Assembly (NCBI GenBank): GCA_964348695.1
Contig: CAYGDI010000001.1
Coordinates: forward strand, 210,414 to 274,413
Origin: JACPYF01 sp964348695
GTDB lineage: Bacteria > Patescibacteriota > Saccharimonadia > Saccharimonadales > Saccharimonadaceae
Reading direction: 5' to 3'
Length of the DNA stretch: 64,000 nucleotides
Notes under the pieces: model-generated
What the model was told of the DNA's origin: nothing
Database searches by the model: none
The model's input: the letters and a program-made list of their open reading frames with translations, nothing else
Program-made: the position numbers and the translations under genes
Shown: positions 41,850 to 50,691 of the stretch, piece by piece
Layout of the letters: each line of letters opens with the position of its first letter
How positions within the stretch are numbered: position 1 is the stretch's first letter

Positions 41850-42467
41850 TTAACGTGAGTAATATTCAACAATTAACTGCTCATCAATACCGTCTTCGGC
41901 TTCTTCTCGGGTAGGTACGCCTGTGACCTTGAGCGACACTTTCTTTGTGTCGACCTTGATCCAGCCAAGTGGTTGAGGTGAAGAGGTTTTAACAATTTCA
42001 TCGATAGTATCAAAGTAGCTGTTCTTGCTCGATTTTGGTCGCAATGTGACTTCGTCGCCGGCTTTGAGGCGAATAGATGGTATATCTACACGACGGCCAT
42101 TTAGCATAAAATGTCCATGCGTAACGAGCTGCCGACTTGCACGCCTACTTGTGGCAAATCCGGCTCTATAAATTGCGTTGTCCAGCCGTCTCTCTAGTAG
42201 CTGGAGAAGCATTTCTCCTGATTGACCCTGTGAACGTGACGCTTCCTTCATCAAATTAGAAAATTGCTTTTCTAGTAGACCGTATAATCGGCGTACTTTT
42301 TGTTTCTCTCGAAGCTGTTTTGCATAGAGGCTCGGTTTTGCTTGTCGTGAACGACCGTGCTGTCCCGGAGGAGTACTTTTCTTCGCCATAATACGATGAG
42401 CTTTTGGATGCAAAGCATAGCCTTCTCGGCGACTTTGTTTGACTATAGGACTTCTATCTCGTGCCAT
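41850..42467 (-). CDS. rpsD: 30S ribosomal protein S4, zinc-free
   Basis: 205 aa from the ATG before ARDRSPIVKQ, directly after the rpsK stop. The S4 RNA-binding domain (LDNAIYRAGFATSRRASRQL, VTHGHFMLNGRRVDIPS) is intact. The N-terminal zinc cysteines are absent. Confidence 0.96.
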   Translation of the reverse strand: MARDRSPIVKQSRREGYALHPKAHRIMAKKSTPPGQHGRSRQAKPSLYAKQLREKQKVRRLYGLLEKQFSNLMKEASRSQGQSGEMLLQLLERRLDNAIYRAGFATSRRASRQLVTHGHFMLNGRRVDIPSIRLKAGDEVTLRPKSSKNSYFDTIDEIVKTSSPQPLGWIKVDTKKVSLKVTGVPTREEAEDGIDEQLIVEYYSR

Positions 42468-42468
42468 T

Positions 42469-42870
42469 TTATGCTCTCCTCGCTTTACGTGGTCGTGTAC
42501 CACCGTGAGGTATACCTGTTACGTCTTTTATACTATCAACTTGGATATCTTGACCTGTTAATGCTCGAATCGCCGCGTCGCGGCCTAGTCCTACGCCTTT
42601 TACGAACACCTCGACTGATTTTACGCCATGTGCAGCTTTTGCCGCTTCAGCAGCTTTTTCGCTGGCAATTTGTGCAGCATATGCTGTACCTTTTTTGCTA
42701 CCACGAAAACCACATGCGCCAGCACTACTAGCTGTTAGTTTGCCGCCATTTTTGTCTGTAAATGTAACAATAGTGTTGTTAAATGTAGCTTGAATATGAA
42801 CCTGACCAGCAGGTACAGAACGTTTCTGCTTCTTTTTTGTTGTCTTTGGTTTTACTACTACTTCAGTCAT
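42469..42870 (-). CDS. rpsK: 30S ribosomal protein S11
   Basis: 133 aa. HIQATFNNTIVTFTDKNG, GFRGSKKGTAYAAQIASEKA and VKGVGLGRDAAIRAL, ending in the basic HGGTRPRKARRA. Forms the platform near the mRNA exit. Confidence 0.97.
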   Translation of the reverse strand: MTEVVVKPKTTKKKQKRSVPAGQVHIQATFNNTIVTFTDKNGGKLTASSAGACGFRGSKKGTAYAAQIASEKAAEAAKAAHGVKSVEVFVKGVGLGRDAAIRALTGQDIQVDSIKDVTGIPHGGTRPRKARRA

Positions 42871-42881
42871 ATCATATATTC

Positions 42882-43268
42882 CTAGGTCTTACTCGCTGCT
42901 TTTTTCTGTGCTCCACCAACGGCGACTCTCTTGCCACGTCGAGTGCGGGCATTTGTTCGGGTTCGTTGACCCCGTGATGGCAAACTGTTTTTGTGACGCA
43001 AACCTCTGTACGTACCGATATCTTTCAAACGCTTAATGTTATTAGTAACGATTCGTTGGAGATCACCTTCTACATTAAAATCTTGATCAATAACATTACG
43101 GATCTTTGTGAGTTCTGCATCAGTGAGGTCTTTGACTCTCTTTGTAGGCTCAACCTTTGAAGATTCTAGAATATCTTTAGCAAACTTTGGCCCAATACCA
43201 TAGATATAGGTCAAGCTAATCTGTACTTGCTTTTCAGTAGGAATCGTAACGTTTGCAATTCGAGCCAC
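42882..43268 (-). CDS. rpsM: 30S ribosomal protein S13
   Basis: 128 aa with a GTG start 3 nt after the rpmJ stop. RIANVTIPTEKQVQISLTYI, YGIGPKFAKDIL and GTYRGLRHKNSLPSRGQRT are canonical, with a basic tail. Confidence 0.97.
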   Translation of the reverse strand: MARIANVTIPTEKQVQISLTYIYGIGPKFAKDILESSKVEPTKRVKDLTDAELTKIRNVIDQDFNVEGDLQRIVTNNIKRLKDIGTYRGLRHKNSLPSRGQRTRTNARTRRGKRVAVGGAQKKAASKT

Positions 43269-43271
43269 TCT

Positions 43272-43388
43272 TTAACCTTGCCTTTGCTTATTTTTAGGTC
43301 GTTTTTTGTTGATAACACGAAGACGTCCCTTGCGACGAACAAGTTGGTCATCTGGACTAATCTTTTTGACGCTCGCGCGAACTTTCAT
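43272..43388 (-). CDS. rpmJ: 50S ribosomal protein L36, zinc-free form
   Basis: 38 aa: MKVRASVKKISPDDQLVRRK then GRLRVINKKRPKNKQRQG. The ends match L36, but the C-x2-C, third Cys and His zinc ligands are replaced (ISPDDQ, INKKRP). AAAGGAG precedes the ATG. Confidence 0.95.
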   Translation of the reverse strand: MKVRASVKKISPDDQLVRRKGRLRVINKKRPKNKQRQG

Positions 43389-43414
43389 GTTATCTCCTTT
43401 ACATGAACCTTTTA

Positions 43415-43639
43415 TTACTCTTTAACGCGGAAGGTGATTCTGCCCTTTGTGAGATCGTAAGGGGTCAACTCAACTTCCACTTTATCGCCGGGCACAAGTC
43501 GGATATAGTGCTTTCGCATTTTACCTGATATATGTCCGATGATCGTATGACCGTTTTCAAGTTCGATCTTAAACTGAGCATTTGGCAAGGCTTCCAAGAC
43601 TTTACCTGTTAGTTTAATTACTTCCTTTTGAACAGCCAT
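43415..43639 (-). CDS. infA: Translation initiation factor IF-1
   Basis: 74 aa OB-fold protein. GKVLEALPNAQFKIELENGH, GKMRKHYIRLVPGDKVEVEL and YDLTKGRITFRVK are canonical. First gene of the infA-rpmJ-rpsM-rpsK-rpsD-rpoA-rplQ-rplM-rpsI run, with its own promoter. Confidence 0.97.
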   Translation of the reverse strand: MAVQKEVIKLTGKVLEALPNAQFKIELENGHTIIGHISGKMRKHYIRLVPGDKVEVELTPYDLTKGRITFRVKE

Positions 43640-43732
43640 AGACTACAAAGAATGATTATACACGACCTATAGAGACAAGTAAAGAGTTTTCTCAAAGATT
43701 CTCTCTGTGAGAAAAACACTCCTAATGCCTTT

Positions 43733-43760
43733 ATTGTAGCTCGTTGCTAGCTAATGTCAA
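43733..43760 (-). promoter_or_regulatory. infA operon promoter
   Basis: -35 TTGACA, 16-nt spacer, -10 TACAAT on the minus strand. The leader of about 85 nt holds a 9-bp hairpin (GTTTTTCTCA / TGAGAAAAC). It separates the alpha-type operon from secY. Confidence 0.82.
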
Positions 43761-43780
43761 TATGAGAATATTCGTATAGT

Positions 43781-45181
43781 TTACTTGTATTCATCGTACG
43801 TGACCATGAGGGCACGTGAGTTGATCTGTCGTAGGCTTTCTAGAGCTACGGCAACAACAATCAAAAGTCCTGTTCCACCGAGAGCAAGGTTGGTCATACT
43901 AACCCCAAACTGGGCTGCGATATACTCTCCCATAAATGGTAGTATTGCTATCATTCCTAGTGCGATAGAGCCAAAGAGAGTTAGTCTGTTTACTACACGG
44001 CGTAGATATTTCGCAGTTGTCGCGCCTGGGCGTATATGCGCGATAAAACCACCTTGTTTTTGCAAGTTTTCGGCTATTTCGTCAGAGTTAAAGACGATAC
44101 TCGTGTAAAAATACGTAAAGACAACTACGAGCATAAAGTACGCTGCAGGGTAGACCCACCCGCCATCGGCCAGAGAAGTTAAACCGCCTGTTGGGGCTTG
44201 GAACCATTTGATCAGATTTTGGGCAAGCTCTGTATACTGCGGGTTCTGAGTGGCTTTTAGGATTTGGCCAATAAACGCAGGTAAAGATAGAAACGCTACT
44301 GCAAAGATAACAGGTATCACACCAGCTGTGATAATTTTTACAGGCAAAATACTAGTCGTGCCTCCGTAAGCGGTGTTGCCTTGTACTCTTTTGGCGTAGT
44401 TGATATTGATCACTCGCTGAGCTTCATTGATCTTCACTAGGATATAGAGTACTACTAGACTAACAATACTAAATATCACAACTGTCCAGAAGCTGACGGC
44501 GTCTATTGGGAACGAAAGATGTAGTATCTCTAAATTATCGCTGCTTGTTTGTGTTAGAGAATCCCAGATAGTCCCCATAGTCATTGGTATTTGTGAAATA
44601 ATACCTGCAAAAATCAGCAAGCTAATACCGTTCCCTACACCTTGTTCGGTGATAAGCTCGCCCATCCACATTAGTAACATCGCACCTGCGGTCATAGCGG
44701 TAATAGCAACAATCCACTCGATAGGTGTTGTATTGCTCAGTACCACAGCATTACCCGCCAGAACGGTTTGTCTCAGTATGAAAATAAAGGCGATAGACTG
44801 GATAATAGCAAGTGGCAAGCTCATCATTCGTGTCCATTGATTGATCTTGCGCCGTCCAGACTCACCATCTTTGTTGAGCTCTTCGAGCCTAGGGATAACT
44901 TTTGTCATCAGTTGACTGATAATAGATGCGGTAATATACGGGCTCAGACCAACAAGTACAATAGAGAAGCTGGCTAGTGCGCCACCTGAAAGGAGGTTTA
45001 AAAACCCACCAAAATCGTTCTTAAGTAGGTTACTAATAACCTCGCTAAGTTGCGTCGGTTCAGCCAAAGGGACAGGAACGGTTGCTAAAAAGCGGTAAGC
45101 GACAATCATGAGCAATACCGACAGTAGTCGTTTGCGCATATCAGCGCTTTTGAGCGAAGCAAGTATTGTTCTCCACCTCAT
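43781..45181 (-). CDS. secY: Preprotein translocase subunit SecY
   Basis: 466 aa with ten membrane helices. Contains ALASFSIVLVGLSPYITASI (plug region), EQGVGNGISLLIFAGI and the cytosolic basic loops. Forms the channel with SecE (13639-13929). The usual downstream adk and map genes are missing here. Confidence 0.97.
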   Translation of the reverse strand: MRWRTILASLKSADMRKRLLSVLLMIVAYRFLATVPVPLAEPTQLSEVISNLLKNDFGGFLNLLSGGALASFSIVLVGLSPYITASIISQLMTKVIPRLEELNKDGESGRRKINQWTRMMSLPLAIIQSIAFIFILRQTVLAGNAVVLSNTTPIEWIVAITAMTAGAMLLMWMGELITEQGVGNGISLLIFAGIISQIPMTMGTIWDSLTQTSSDNLEILHLSFPIDAVSFWTVVIFSIVSLVVLYILVKINEAQRVININYAKRVQGNTAYGGTTSILPVKIITAGVIPVIFAVAFLSLPAFIGQILKATQNPQYTELAQNLIKWFQAPTGGLTSLADGGWVYPAAYFMLVVVFTYFYTSIVFNSDEIAENLQKQGGFIAHIRPGATTAKYLRRVVNRLTLFGSIALGMIAILPFMGEYIAAQFGVSMTNLALGGTGLLIVVAVALESLRQINSRALMVTYDEYK

Positions 45182-45207
45182 ATGTCTGTACCCTCCTTGT
45201 CAATCAG

Positions 45208-45711
45208 TTATTTTTTTGGTGTAGCCTTTTTAGTCGTTTTTTCGCTAGGGCTTTTTGTACTCTTTCTCAATGGTACAGCAATTTTTTCAAAACTGCCACC
45301 AGCTTTCGTGATAGCGTCCTGTACTGACTGACTTGCAGCCTGTGTTTTCAGAGTAATTTTCGTCTTTAGTTCCCCACGTGAAATGACTTTGACCTTGTAG
45401 TATGGATCTTTTATCAAACCAGCTTCAAACAGTTTAAAGTTGTCAACAACACCTGTTTTGAATGTATTGAGATCTTCTAGTTGTACATTTTGTGCTGGAG
45501 CGCGAAAAGATTTAAATCCTCGTGCTTTTGGTATAGCCTGTACGAGCGAAAGTTGTCCACCCATAAAAGTCGCCTTTAGCTTTTTACCGGTACGAGATCC
45601 TTGCCCTTTTGTACCGCGACCAGCAGTTTTTCCTTGGCCAGCAGCGATACCACGTCCAACACGTTTTTTGGTCTTGTTCGCACTGATCTGTAATTCGTGA
45701 TACTTAGTCAT
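45208..45711 (-). CDS. rplO: 50S ribosomal protein L15
   Basis: 167 aa. KTKKRVGRGIAAGQGKTAGR and GTKGQGSRTGKK, then the GGQLSLVQAIPKARGF block. The ATG overlaps the rpsE stop (TAATG). No L30 gene lies between. Confidence 0.96.
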   Translation of the reverse strand: MTKYHELQISANKTKKRVGRGIAAGQGKTAGRGTKGQGSRTGKKLKATFMGGQLSLVQAIPKARGFKSFRAPAQNVQLEDLNTFKTGVVDNFKLFEAGLIKDPYYKVKVISRGELKTKITLKTQAASQSVQDAITKAGGSFEKIAVPLRKSTKSPSEKTTKKATPKK

Positions 45712-46223
45712 TATTTTGACTCCTTCTTGGTAGGTGCTTTTTTCTGCGCAGTAGTTACCCACTTTTCGCGAGCAACTAATGACTGCAAAGCTTCTATAGT
45801 AGCGTATGCGATGTTGACTTTGTTGGTACTACCGAGTGATTTTGACAGTAGGTTATTGATACCAGTCACGCCAATTACTTGACGAACAACACCGCCAGCA
45901 ATCACACCGGTACCTGGAGCAGCAGGTTTAATAAGTACGCGGGCACCAGAAAGTTTGACCTCTGCTTCATGCGGGATTGTTCCATTGACAACCGGCACAG
46001 TGATAAGGTTCTTCTTTGCCTCGTCTGTTGCTTTTGCAACTGCAGATTGGACATCTTGGCCTTTGCTGACACCTACACCAACTTTTGTTTTGCCATCACC
46101 AACAACAACAAGAGCTTTGAAACGAAATCGTCGTCCACCTTTTACAACCCTTGAAACTCGGTCGATGTTAATGACTTCTTCTTGAAATGGTGAGTTTGCT
46201 TGATTGTTTGCTTTTTCAGCCAT
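45711..46223 (-). CDS. rpsE: 30S ribosomal protein S5
   Basis: 170 aa. INIDRVSRVVKGGRRFRFKA, GVGVSKGQDVQSAVAKA and GTGVIAGGVVRQVIGVTGI are canonical. Ends in a basic tail. Confidence 0.97.
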   Translation of the reverse strand: MAEKANNQANSPFQEEVINIDRVSRVVKGGRRFRFKALVVVGDGKTKVGVGVSKGQDVQSAVAKATDEAKKNLITVPVVNGTIPHEAEVKLSGARVLIKPAAPGTGVIAGGVVRQVIGVTGINNLLSKSLGSTNKVNIAYATIEALQSLVAREKWVTTAQKKAPTKKESK

Positions 46224-46225
46224 AA

Positions 46226-46582
46226 TTAAACCTCAATTCCTTCCTTGCGTAGCTGTTCTGCCAATGCTTTTAAACGCCCAGCGTACAAACGGCCGTTTCG
46301 ATCGAATACGACTTGTTTAATCTTGGCTTTTTTCAATTTTGCTGCAATATCAGTTCCTACGACAACTGCTTTTTCAGTCGCTGTGCCTTTGATCTTCTTG
46401 CCTACAGTCGTACTGTACACAAGTGTATTGCCTGCTGTATCATCAATCGCCTGAGCACTGACGTGAAGATTGCTGACTGTAACAGTCAAACGAGGTCGCT
46501 GTGCTGTACCTGAAATCTTTGATCGAACCCTGTTTTTGCGCAAAGTTGTGCCTAACTGTTTTTTTGCTAAATGATTACTCAT
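46226..46582 (-). CDS. rplR: 50S ribosomal protein L18
   Basis: 118 aa. RVRSKISGTAQRPRLTVTVS, HVSAQAIDD and VVFDRNGRLYAGRLKALAEQ. Binds 5S rRNA. 2 nt before rpsE. Confidence 0.96.
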   Translation of the reverse strand: MSNHLAKKQLGTTLRKNRVRSKISGTAQRPRLTVTVSNLHVSAQAIDDTAGNTLVYSTTVGKKIKGTATEKAVVVGTDIAAKLKKAKIKQVVFDRNGRLYAGRLKALAEQLRKEGIEV

Positions 46583-46583
46583 G

Positions 46584-47120
46584 CTACTTTGCTCCTGCCT
46601 TTCCTGCCTTACGCAAAATTACTTCATCAACGTATTTAATACCTTTACCTTTGTAAGGCTCTGGTTTTTTCAGTGATCGTATTTCTGCAGCAATTTGTCC
46701 GACTTGTTGCTTGTCGATACCACTGACAGTAATATTCATCTTGTCTACTGTGATATTTACGCCTTCTGGGGCTTTGTATTTAACTGGATGTGAAAATCCT
46801 AACGACATATCTAGGTTTTGACCGCCACCGCTGACACGAAAACCAACACCGTTGACTTCTAGTTTCTTTTCAAAACCTTTCGTGACACCAATAACCATAT
46901 TATTGATCAGTGAGCGAACAAGTCCGTGCTGGGCTTTGCTCATTTTTTCGTCGTTATTGCGAGATACGATCACTTCACCTTCTTGTACTTTCACTTTTGT
47001 ACGATCGAGTAGTGGAGTACGTAACTCACCTTTTGGACCTTTGACAACAATAGCGTCATTGTCGACCGTGATTGTCACACCATCTGGGATGATAACTGGT
47101 AGTTTTCCGATTCGACTCAT
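46584..47120 (-). CDS. rplF: 50S ribosomal protein L6
   Basis: 178 aa. SRIGKLPVIIPDGVTITVDN, LEVNGVGFRVSGGGQNLDMS and the C-terminal EPYKGKGIKYVDEVILRKAGK are canonical. Confidence 0.97.
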   Translation of the reverse strand: MSRIGKLPVIIPDGVTITVDNDAIVVKGPKGELRTPLLDRTKVKVQEGEVIVSRNNDEKMSKAQHGLVRSLINNMVIGVTKGFEKKLEVNGVGFRVSGGGQNLDMSLGFSHPVKYKAPEGVNITVDKMNITVSGIDKQQVGQIAAEIRSLKKPEPYKGKGIKYVDEVILRKAGKAGAK

Positions 47121-47142
47121 ACCTTTTCTCCTTTAACTTATA

Positions 47143-47544
47143 TTAATACACGCTCAGCAGCACTTCGCCGCCAAGTCGTTGTTTTTTTGCTTCTGTTCCT
47201 GTGAGCACACCTTGTGAGGTACTGATTAGTACAACACCACGTCCACTTTTGATTTTAGGGACGTCATTGGCGCCTGTGTATACTCGTCGGCCTGGACTAC
47301 TGATTCTTTTAATCTCAGTAATAGTTGACGATCCGCCAGGTTTGTTGACCTTGATAACCAATGTTGCGCGTGGTGAACCTTTTTCTTCCTTGACTTCATG
47401 AAGATAGCCAACACTCACGAGCTTTTGGGCAACGACTTTTTTGAGTTTACTTGCAGGTACGTGCACCTCTGTTTTACCAACCATAATAGCGTTGCGTATT
47501 CGAGTAAGCAGGTCTGCGATAGGGTCTGTAGATTGTAATGACAT
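47143..47544 (-). CDS. rpsH: 30S ribosomal protein S8
   Basis: 133 aa from the ATG before SLQSTDPIADLLTRIRNA; the in-frame codons above it are poor. Ends with GRGVVLISTSQGVLTGTEAK and GGEVLLSVY. Confidence 0.96.
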   Translation of the reverse strand: MSLQSTDPIADLLTRIRNAIMVGKTEVHVPASKLKKVVAQKLVSVGYLHEVKEEKGSPRATLVIKVNKPGGSSTITEIKRISSPGRRVYTGANDVPKIKSGRGVVLISTSQGVLTGTEAKKQRLGGEVLLSVY

Positions 47545-47564
47545 ATGTTTTTCCTTCTCCTTTC

Positions 47565-47834
47565 TTACCAACTACTCTTTGTTACGCCTGGGATTTCTCC
47601 CTTTGAGGCTTTTTCACGAAAACTGATTCGACTCATACCAAAACGTCTCATATAGGCATGCGGCCGGCCTGTGAGTATATCTCTGTTCTTCCAACGCGTT
47701 GGGCTAGAGTTGAGCGGCAATTTTGCTAGGCCCTCTTGATCTCCAGCTGCTTTTAGCTCCGCACGTTTAGCGGCAAACTTTTGGATCATTTTCTTTCTTT
47801 TTTCATCTCTCGCGATTGCAGATTTTTTAGCCAT
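47565..47834 (-). CDS. rpsN: 30S ribosomal protein S14, long zinc-free form
   Basis: 89 aa from the ATG before AKKSAIARDEKRKK. RPHAYMRRFGMSRISFREKA and GEIPGVTKSSW are typical. The short zinc-type CxxC is absent. GGAGG lies upstream in the end of rplE. Confidence 0.95.
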   Translation of the reverse strand: MAKKSAIARDEKRKKMIQKFAAKRAELKAAGDQEGLAKLPLNSSPTRWKNRDILTGRPHAYMRRFGMSRISFREKASKGEIPGVTKSSW

Positions 47835-47835
47835 G

Positions 47836-48408
47836 TTATTTGCCTCCTTTCTCAAACGGCAAGCCGAATTTTTCTAATAACGCTCGACTCTTTTCAGGGC
47901 TTCCTTGGTCTATCACAAATGTTACTTGCAAACCATGCAGTGTGGACGTATCTTCAAAACCTAGTTCTGGGAAAACCGACTGGTCAATAACACCTAAGCT
48001 GTAGTTACCTGATTTGTCAAAAGCTTTTCGTTTAATACCATGAAAGTCACGAACACGAGGCAAGGCTACATTTGTCAGACGATCGAGAAACTCGTACATT
48101 TTTACGTCCCGTAAAGTCACACTTACACCAACACGGTTCATGCCAGCACGAATCTTGAATCCAGCAATTGATTTTTTTGCCATGCGATCTACTGGTTTTT
48201 GACCTGTAATTTTTGTCAATGTATTGGTAACAGTTTCATGGAATCGTTTGTCGTCTTTGTTCTTGCCAATACCGCTAGACACAACAATCTTGACTAGACG
48301 TGGGGCTTCATGAACATTACGTAGTTGCAATTCTTTCACAAGCTGAGCAACAATCTCTTGATTGTAGAGAGTTTTGAGGCGTGGGGTATATACTGTCGTT
48401 TTAGCCAT
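47836..48408 (-). CDS. rplE: 50S ribosomal protein L5
   Basis: 190 aa. RLVKIVVSSGIGKNKDDKR, KSIAGFKIRAGMNRVGVSVT and LPRVRDFHGI are canonical. Binds 5S rRNA. Confidence 0.97.
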   Translation of the reverse strand: MAKTTVYTPRLKTLYNQEIVAQLVKELQLRNVHEAPRLVKIVVSSGIGKNKDDKRFHETVTNTLTKITGQKPVDRMAKKSIAGFKIRAGMNRVGVSVTLRDVKMYEFLDRLTNVALPRVRDFHGIKRKAFDKSGNYSLGVIDQSVFPELGFEDTSTLHGLQVTFVIDQGSPEKSRALLEKFGLPFEKGGK

Positions 48409-48725
48409 TACTTGATCTCCTTGTTCTTTGCTTGTTTTGCTATACGCACTTTAGTGCCGTTCTGTTTTATTTGGTAGCCAATGGTGCTCGTTGTGTTTGC
48501 TTTTGCGTCTACAACAAGTGCAATATTGCTGATGTGAATAGGTAGTTGGATATCTCTTTTACCCGCTGGGGCTACTCTGTTGGCTGCTTGGTGTCGTTTT
48601 CTATCACCGATACCACTTAGGTAGACTTTGTCGCCTTTTATCGCAGTAACGTCTGCGAGTTTGCCTTTGTGAGATCCACTCACAACTTTAATTTTGTCTC
48701 CAACTTTTATACGTGACATGGCCAT
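48408..48725 (-). CDS. rplX: 50S ribosomal protein L24
   Basis: 105 aa. KOW motif IKVGDKIKVVSGSHKGKLAD. The first of two nearby ATGs is favoured by GGAGG 10 nt upstream inside the end of rplN. Confidence 0.95.
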   Translation of the reverse strand: MAMSRIKVGDKIKVVSGSHKGKLADVTAIKGDKVYLSGIGDRKRHQAANRVAPAGKRDIQLPIHISNIALVVDAKANTTSTIGYQIKQNGTKVRIAKQAKNKEIK

Positions 48726-48726
48726 T

Positions 48727-49095
48727 TTAGAGTACCTCCGGTGCTAAGCTAACGATTTTTGCATAGCCAAGCTCACGCAACTCACGAGGGATAGGGCCAA
48801 ATACACGAGTTGCACGAGGCTGTTTGTCATCACCAATAATCACGGCTGCATTGTCGTCAAATGCGATTGTGCTGCCGTCTTTTCGGTTGATTTTATTCAC
48901 TGTACGCACTACAACAGCCCTTACGACACTTTTTTTCTTGACAGTACCAGTTGGACTAGCGTCCTTGACTGAGGCAACGATAACATCACCTACACGAGCA
49001 TAGCGGCGCCTCGTGCCACCAAGCACACGTATACAAAGAATTTCTTTTGCACCACTGTTGTCACAAACTTTTAGGCGAGATTCTTGCTGTATCAT
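48727..49095 (-). CDS. rplN: 50S ribosomal protein L14
   Basis: 122 aa. MIQQESRLKVCDNSGAKEIL, RYARVGDVIVASVKDA and FGPIPRELRELGYAKIVSLA are canonical. The start overlaps rpsQ by 4 nt. Confidence 0.97.
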   Translation of the reverse strand: MIQQESRLKVCDNSGAKEILCIRVLGGTRRRYARVGDVIVASVKDASPTGTVKKKSVVRAVVVRTVNKINRKDGSTIAFDDNAAVIIGDDKQPRATRVFGPIPRELRELGYAKIVSLAPEVL

Positions 49096-49403
49096 TTGGC
49101 ATTCTCCTCGTCTTTGTCTTTAGCGACTTTTGTGGCAGCTTCTTCCTTTATATCTAGCTGTTCATGTCCTCTTTCGAGCACTTTTACTAGTTTGAAACTT
49201 TTGCTACGGCTAATTGGTCGTACTTCTTCTATCTCAACACGATCGCCAGTTTTTGCTTCATTTTTTTCATCATGAGCAGCAAATTTACGACTACGGGTGT
49301 ATTGTTTTCCATACAATGGGTGAGTCAAGCGAGTTGTCAGAGTGACCTGGATAGTCTTGTCAGCTTTATCGCTTGATACGATACCTGTTATTTTCCTAGA
49401 CAT
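49092..49403 (-). CDS. rpsQ: 30S ribosomal protein S17
   Basis: 103 aa. KITGIVSSDKADKTIQVTL and RHPLYGK-like PLYGKQYTRSRKFAAHDE, then EEVRPISRSKSFKLVKVLE. The last 20 residues are a charged extension. Confidence 0.95.
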   Translation of the reverse strand: MSRKITGIVSSDKADKTIQVTLTTRLTHPLYGKQYTRSRKFAAHDEKNEAKTGDRVEIEEVRPISRSKSFKLVKVLERGHEQLDIKEEAATKVAKDKDEENAK

Positions 49404-49645
49404 TATACGTTCTCCTCTTTCTTCTTTAGGCTTATTGCTGTCTTGATTCGGGCAACTGTGCGCCTTAGGTCTTTGATACGGACAGTGCTCACAAGTTCTC
49501 TTGCGGCATGTGACCTTTTTGCGTCAACCAAGTCAGTCTGCATCGAGATAAGCTCGCTCTGTAATTGCTCAAGAGTCTGTGTCTTGAAGTCTTTTTTACT
49601 TGGTGCTTTTGTTGTTGTCTTCTTTGTAGGTTTTTTGGTTGCCAT
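49403..49645 (-). CDS. rpmC: 50S ribosomal protein L29
   Basis: 80 aa. An N-terminal Lys/Thr-rich extension of about 20 residues precedes the two-helix core (LEQLQSELISMQTDLVDAKR, ELVSTVRIKDLRRTVARIKT). Confidence 0.93.
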   Translation of the reverse strand: MATKKPTKKTTTKAPSKKDFKTQTLEQLQSELISMQTDLVDAKRSHAARELVSTVRIKDLRRTVARIKTAISLKKKEENV

Positions 49646-50059
49646 CTATGCATCCTCCTTGCGTATGAAACGGGTTTTTACAGGCAATTTGTGAGCAGCA
49701 AGACGCATCGCTTCACGAGCTAGATCTTCTGGAACGCCTTTCATTTCAAACATGACAGTGCCGGCTTTTACTTTTGCTACAAAAAACTCTGGGTTACCTT
49801 TACCACTACCCATTTTCACATCTTGTGGTTTGCGAGTTACTGGGGTGTGTGGGAAAATACGAATCCAAATTTTACCACCACGTTTGATATAGCGAGTCAT
49901 AGCTTGACGCGCAGATTCGATCTGACGACTGGTAATACGTTCGTTAGTCATGCTTTGCAATCCATAATCACCAAAGGCGATGTAGTTGCCGCTAGTGGCG
50001 ACACCTTTGTTCTTGCCTTTTCGGACTTTTCGATACTTTGTCTTCTTAGGTAGTAACAT
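49646..50059 (-). CDS. rplP: 50S ribosomal protein L16
   Basis: 137 aa. MLLPKKTKYRKVRKGKNKG, FGDYGLQSMTNERITSRQIE, KIWIRIFPHTPVTRKPQDVK and GSGKGNPEFFVAKVKAG are canonical. Confidence 0.97.
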   Translation of the reverse strand: MLLPKKTKYRKVRKGKNKGVATSGNYIAFGDYGLQSMTNERITSRQIESARQAMTRYIKRGGKIWIRIFPHTPVTRKPQDVKMGSGKGNPEFFVAKVKAGTVMFEMKGVPEDLAREAMRLAAHKLPVKTRFIRKEDA

Positions 50060-50691
50060 TAGACGGCCTCTCCTTTATAGATCCAGACTTTTACGCCAAC
50101 GATACCGGCTTTTGTGTGAGCTCTCGCTGCATGGTAGTCGATATCAGCACGCAGTGTATGTAGTGGTACTGAACCTTCAATTACTTTTTCGCGACGGGAC
50201 ATTTCTGCACCGTTCAAACGTCCTGCTACTTCTATACGAATGCCTTTTGCGCCAGCATTCATTGTGTTTTGTGCTGACATTTTGATTGCACGTCGGAAAT
50301 TAATACGTCGCTCTAGTTGGTGTGCGATATTCTCTGCAACCAGTTTTGCAGCCATATCTGGGCGTTTTACTTCCTCGATGTTGATCCTAACAGGCATATC
50401 AGACAGTTTTGCGATTGAATCACGTAGTTCATTAACACCTGCGCCACCTTTACCGATAACCACACCTGCTTTTGCAGTATGTATAGTAACTTCTAGCTGT
50501 CCACCACGTCGTTCTATCTCTATTAAGTTGATAGTAGGGCGTGAAGAAAACTTCTTTTCGATCAATTCACGAATTCTGACGTCTTGGGCTAACCAGGTAG
50601 CAAAATCTTTTTTGCTTGATGAGAACCATTTTGAGCGCCAGTTTTTTGTTACCTGAATACGCATGCTGATTGGATTTACTTTTTGTCCCAT
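50059..50691 (-). CDS. rpsC: 30S ribosomal protein S3
   Basis: 210 aa. MGQKVNPISMRIQVTKNWRS, the KH domain IHTAKAGVVIGKGGAGVNEL and GRLNGAEMSRREKVIEGSVP are canonical. Confidence 0.97.
   Translation of the reverse strand: MGQKVNPISMRIQVTKNWRSKWFSSSKKDFATWLAQDVRIRELIEKKFSSRPTINLIEIERRGGQLEVTIHTAKAGVVIGKGGAGVNELRDSIAKLSDMPVRINIEEVKRPDMAAKLVAENIAHQLERRINFRRAIKMSAQNTMNAGAKGIRIEVAGRLNGAEMSRREKVIEGSVPLHTLRADIDYHAARAHTKAGIVGVKVWIYKGEAV

Noticed and set aside
45711..45720. A hidden L30 gene between S5 and L15
   Set aside because: The two genes overlap (TAATG); there is no room for L30.
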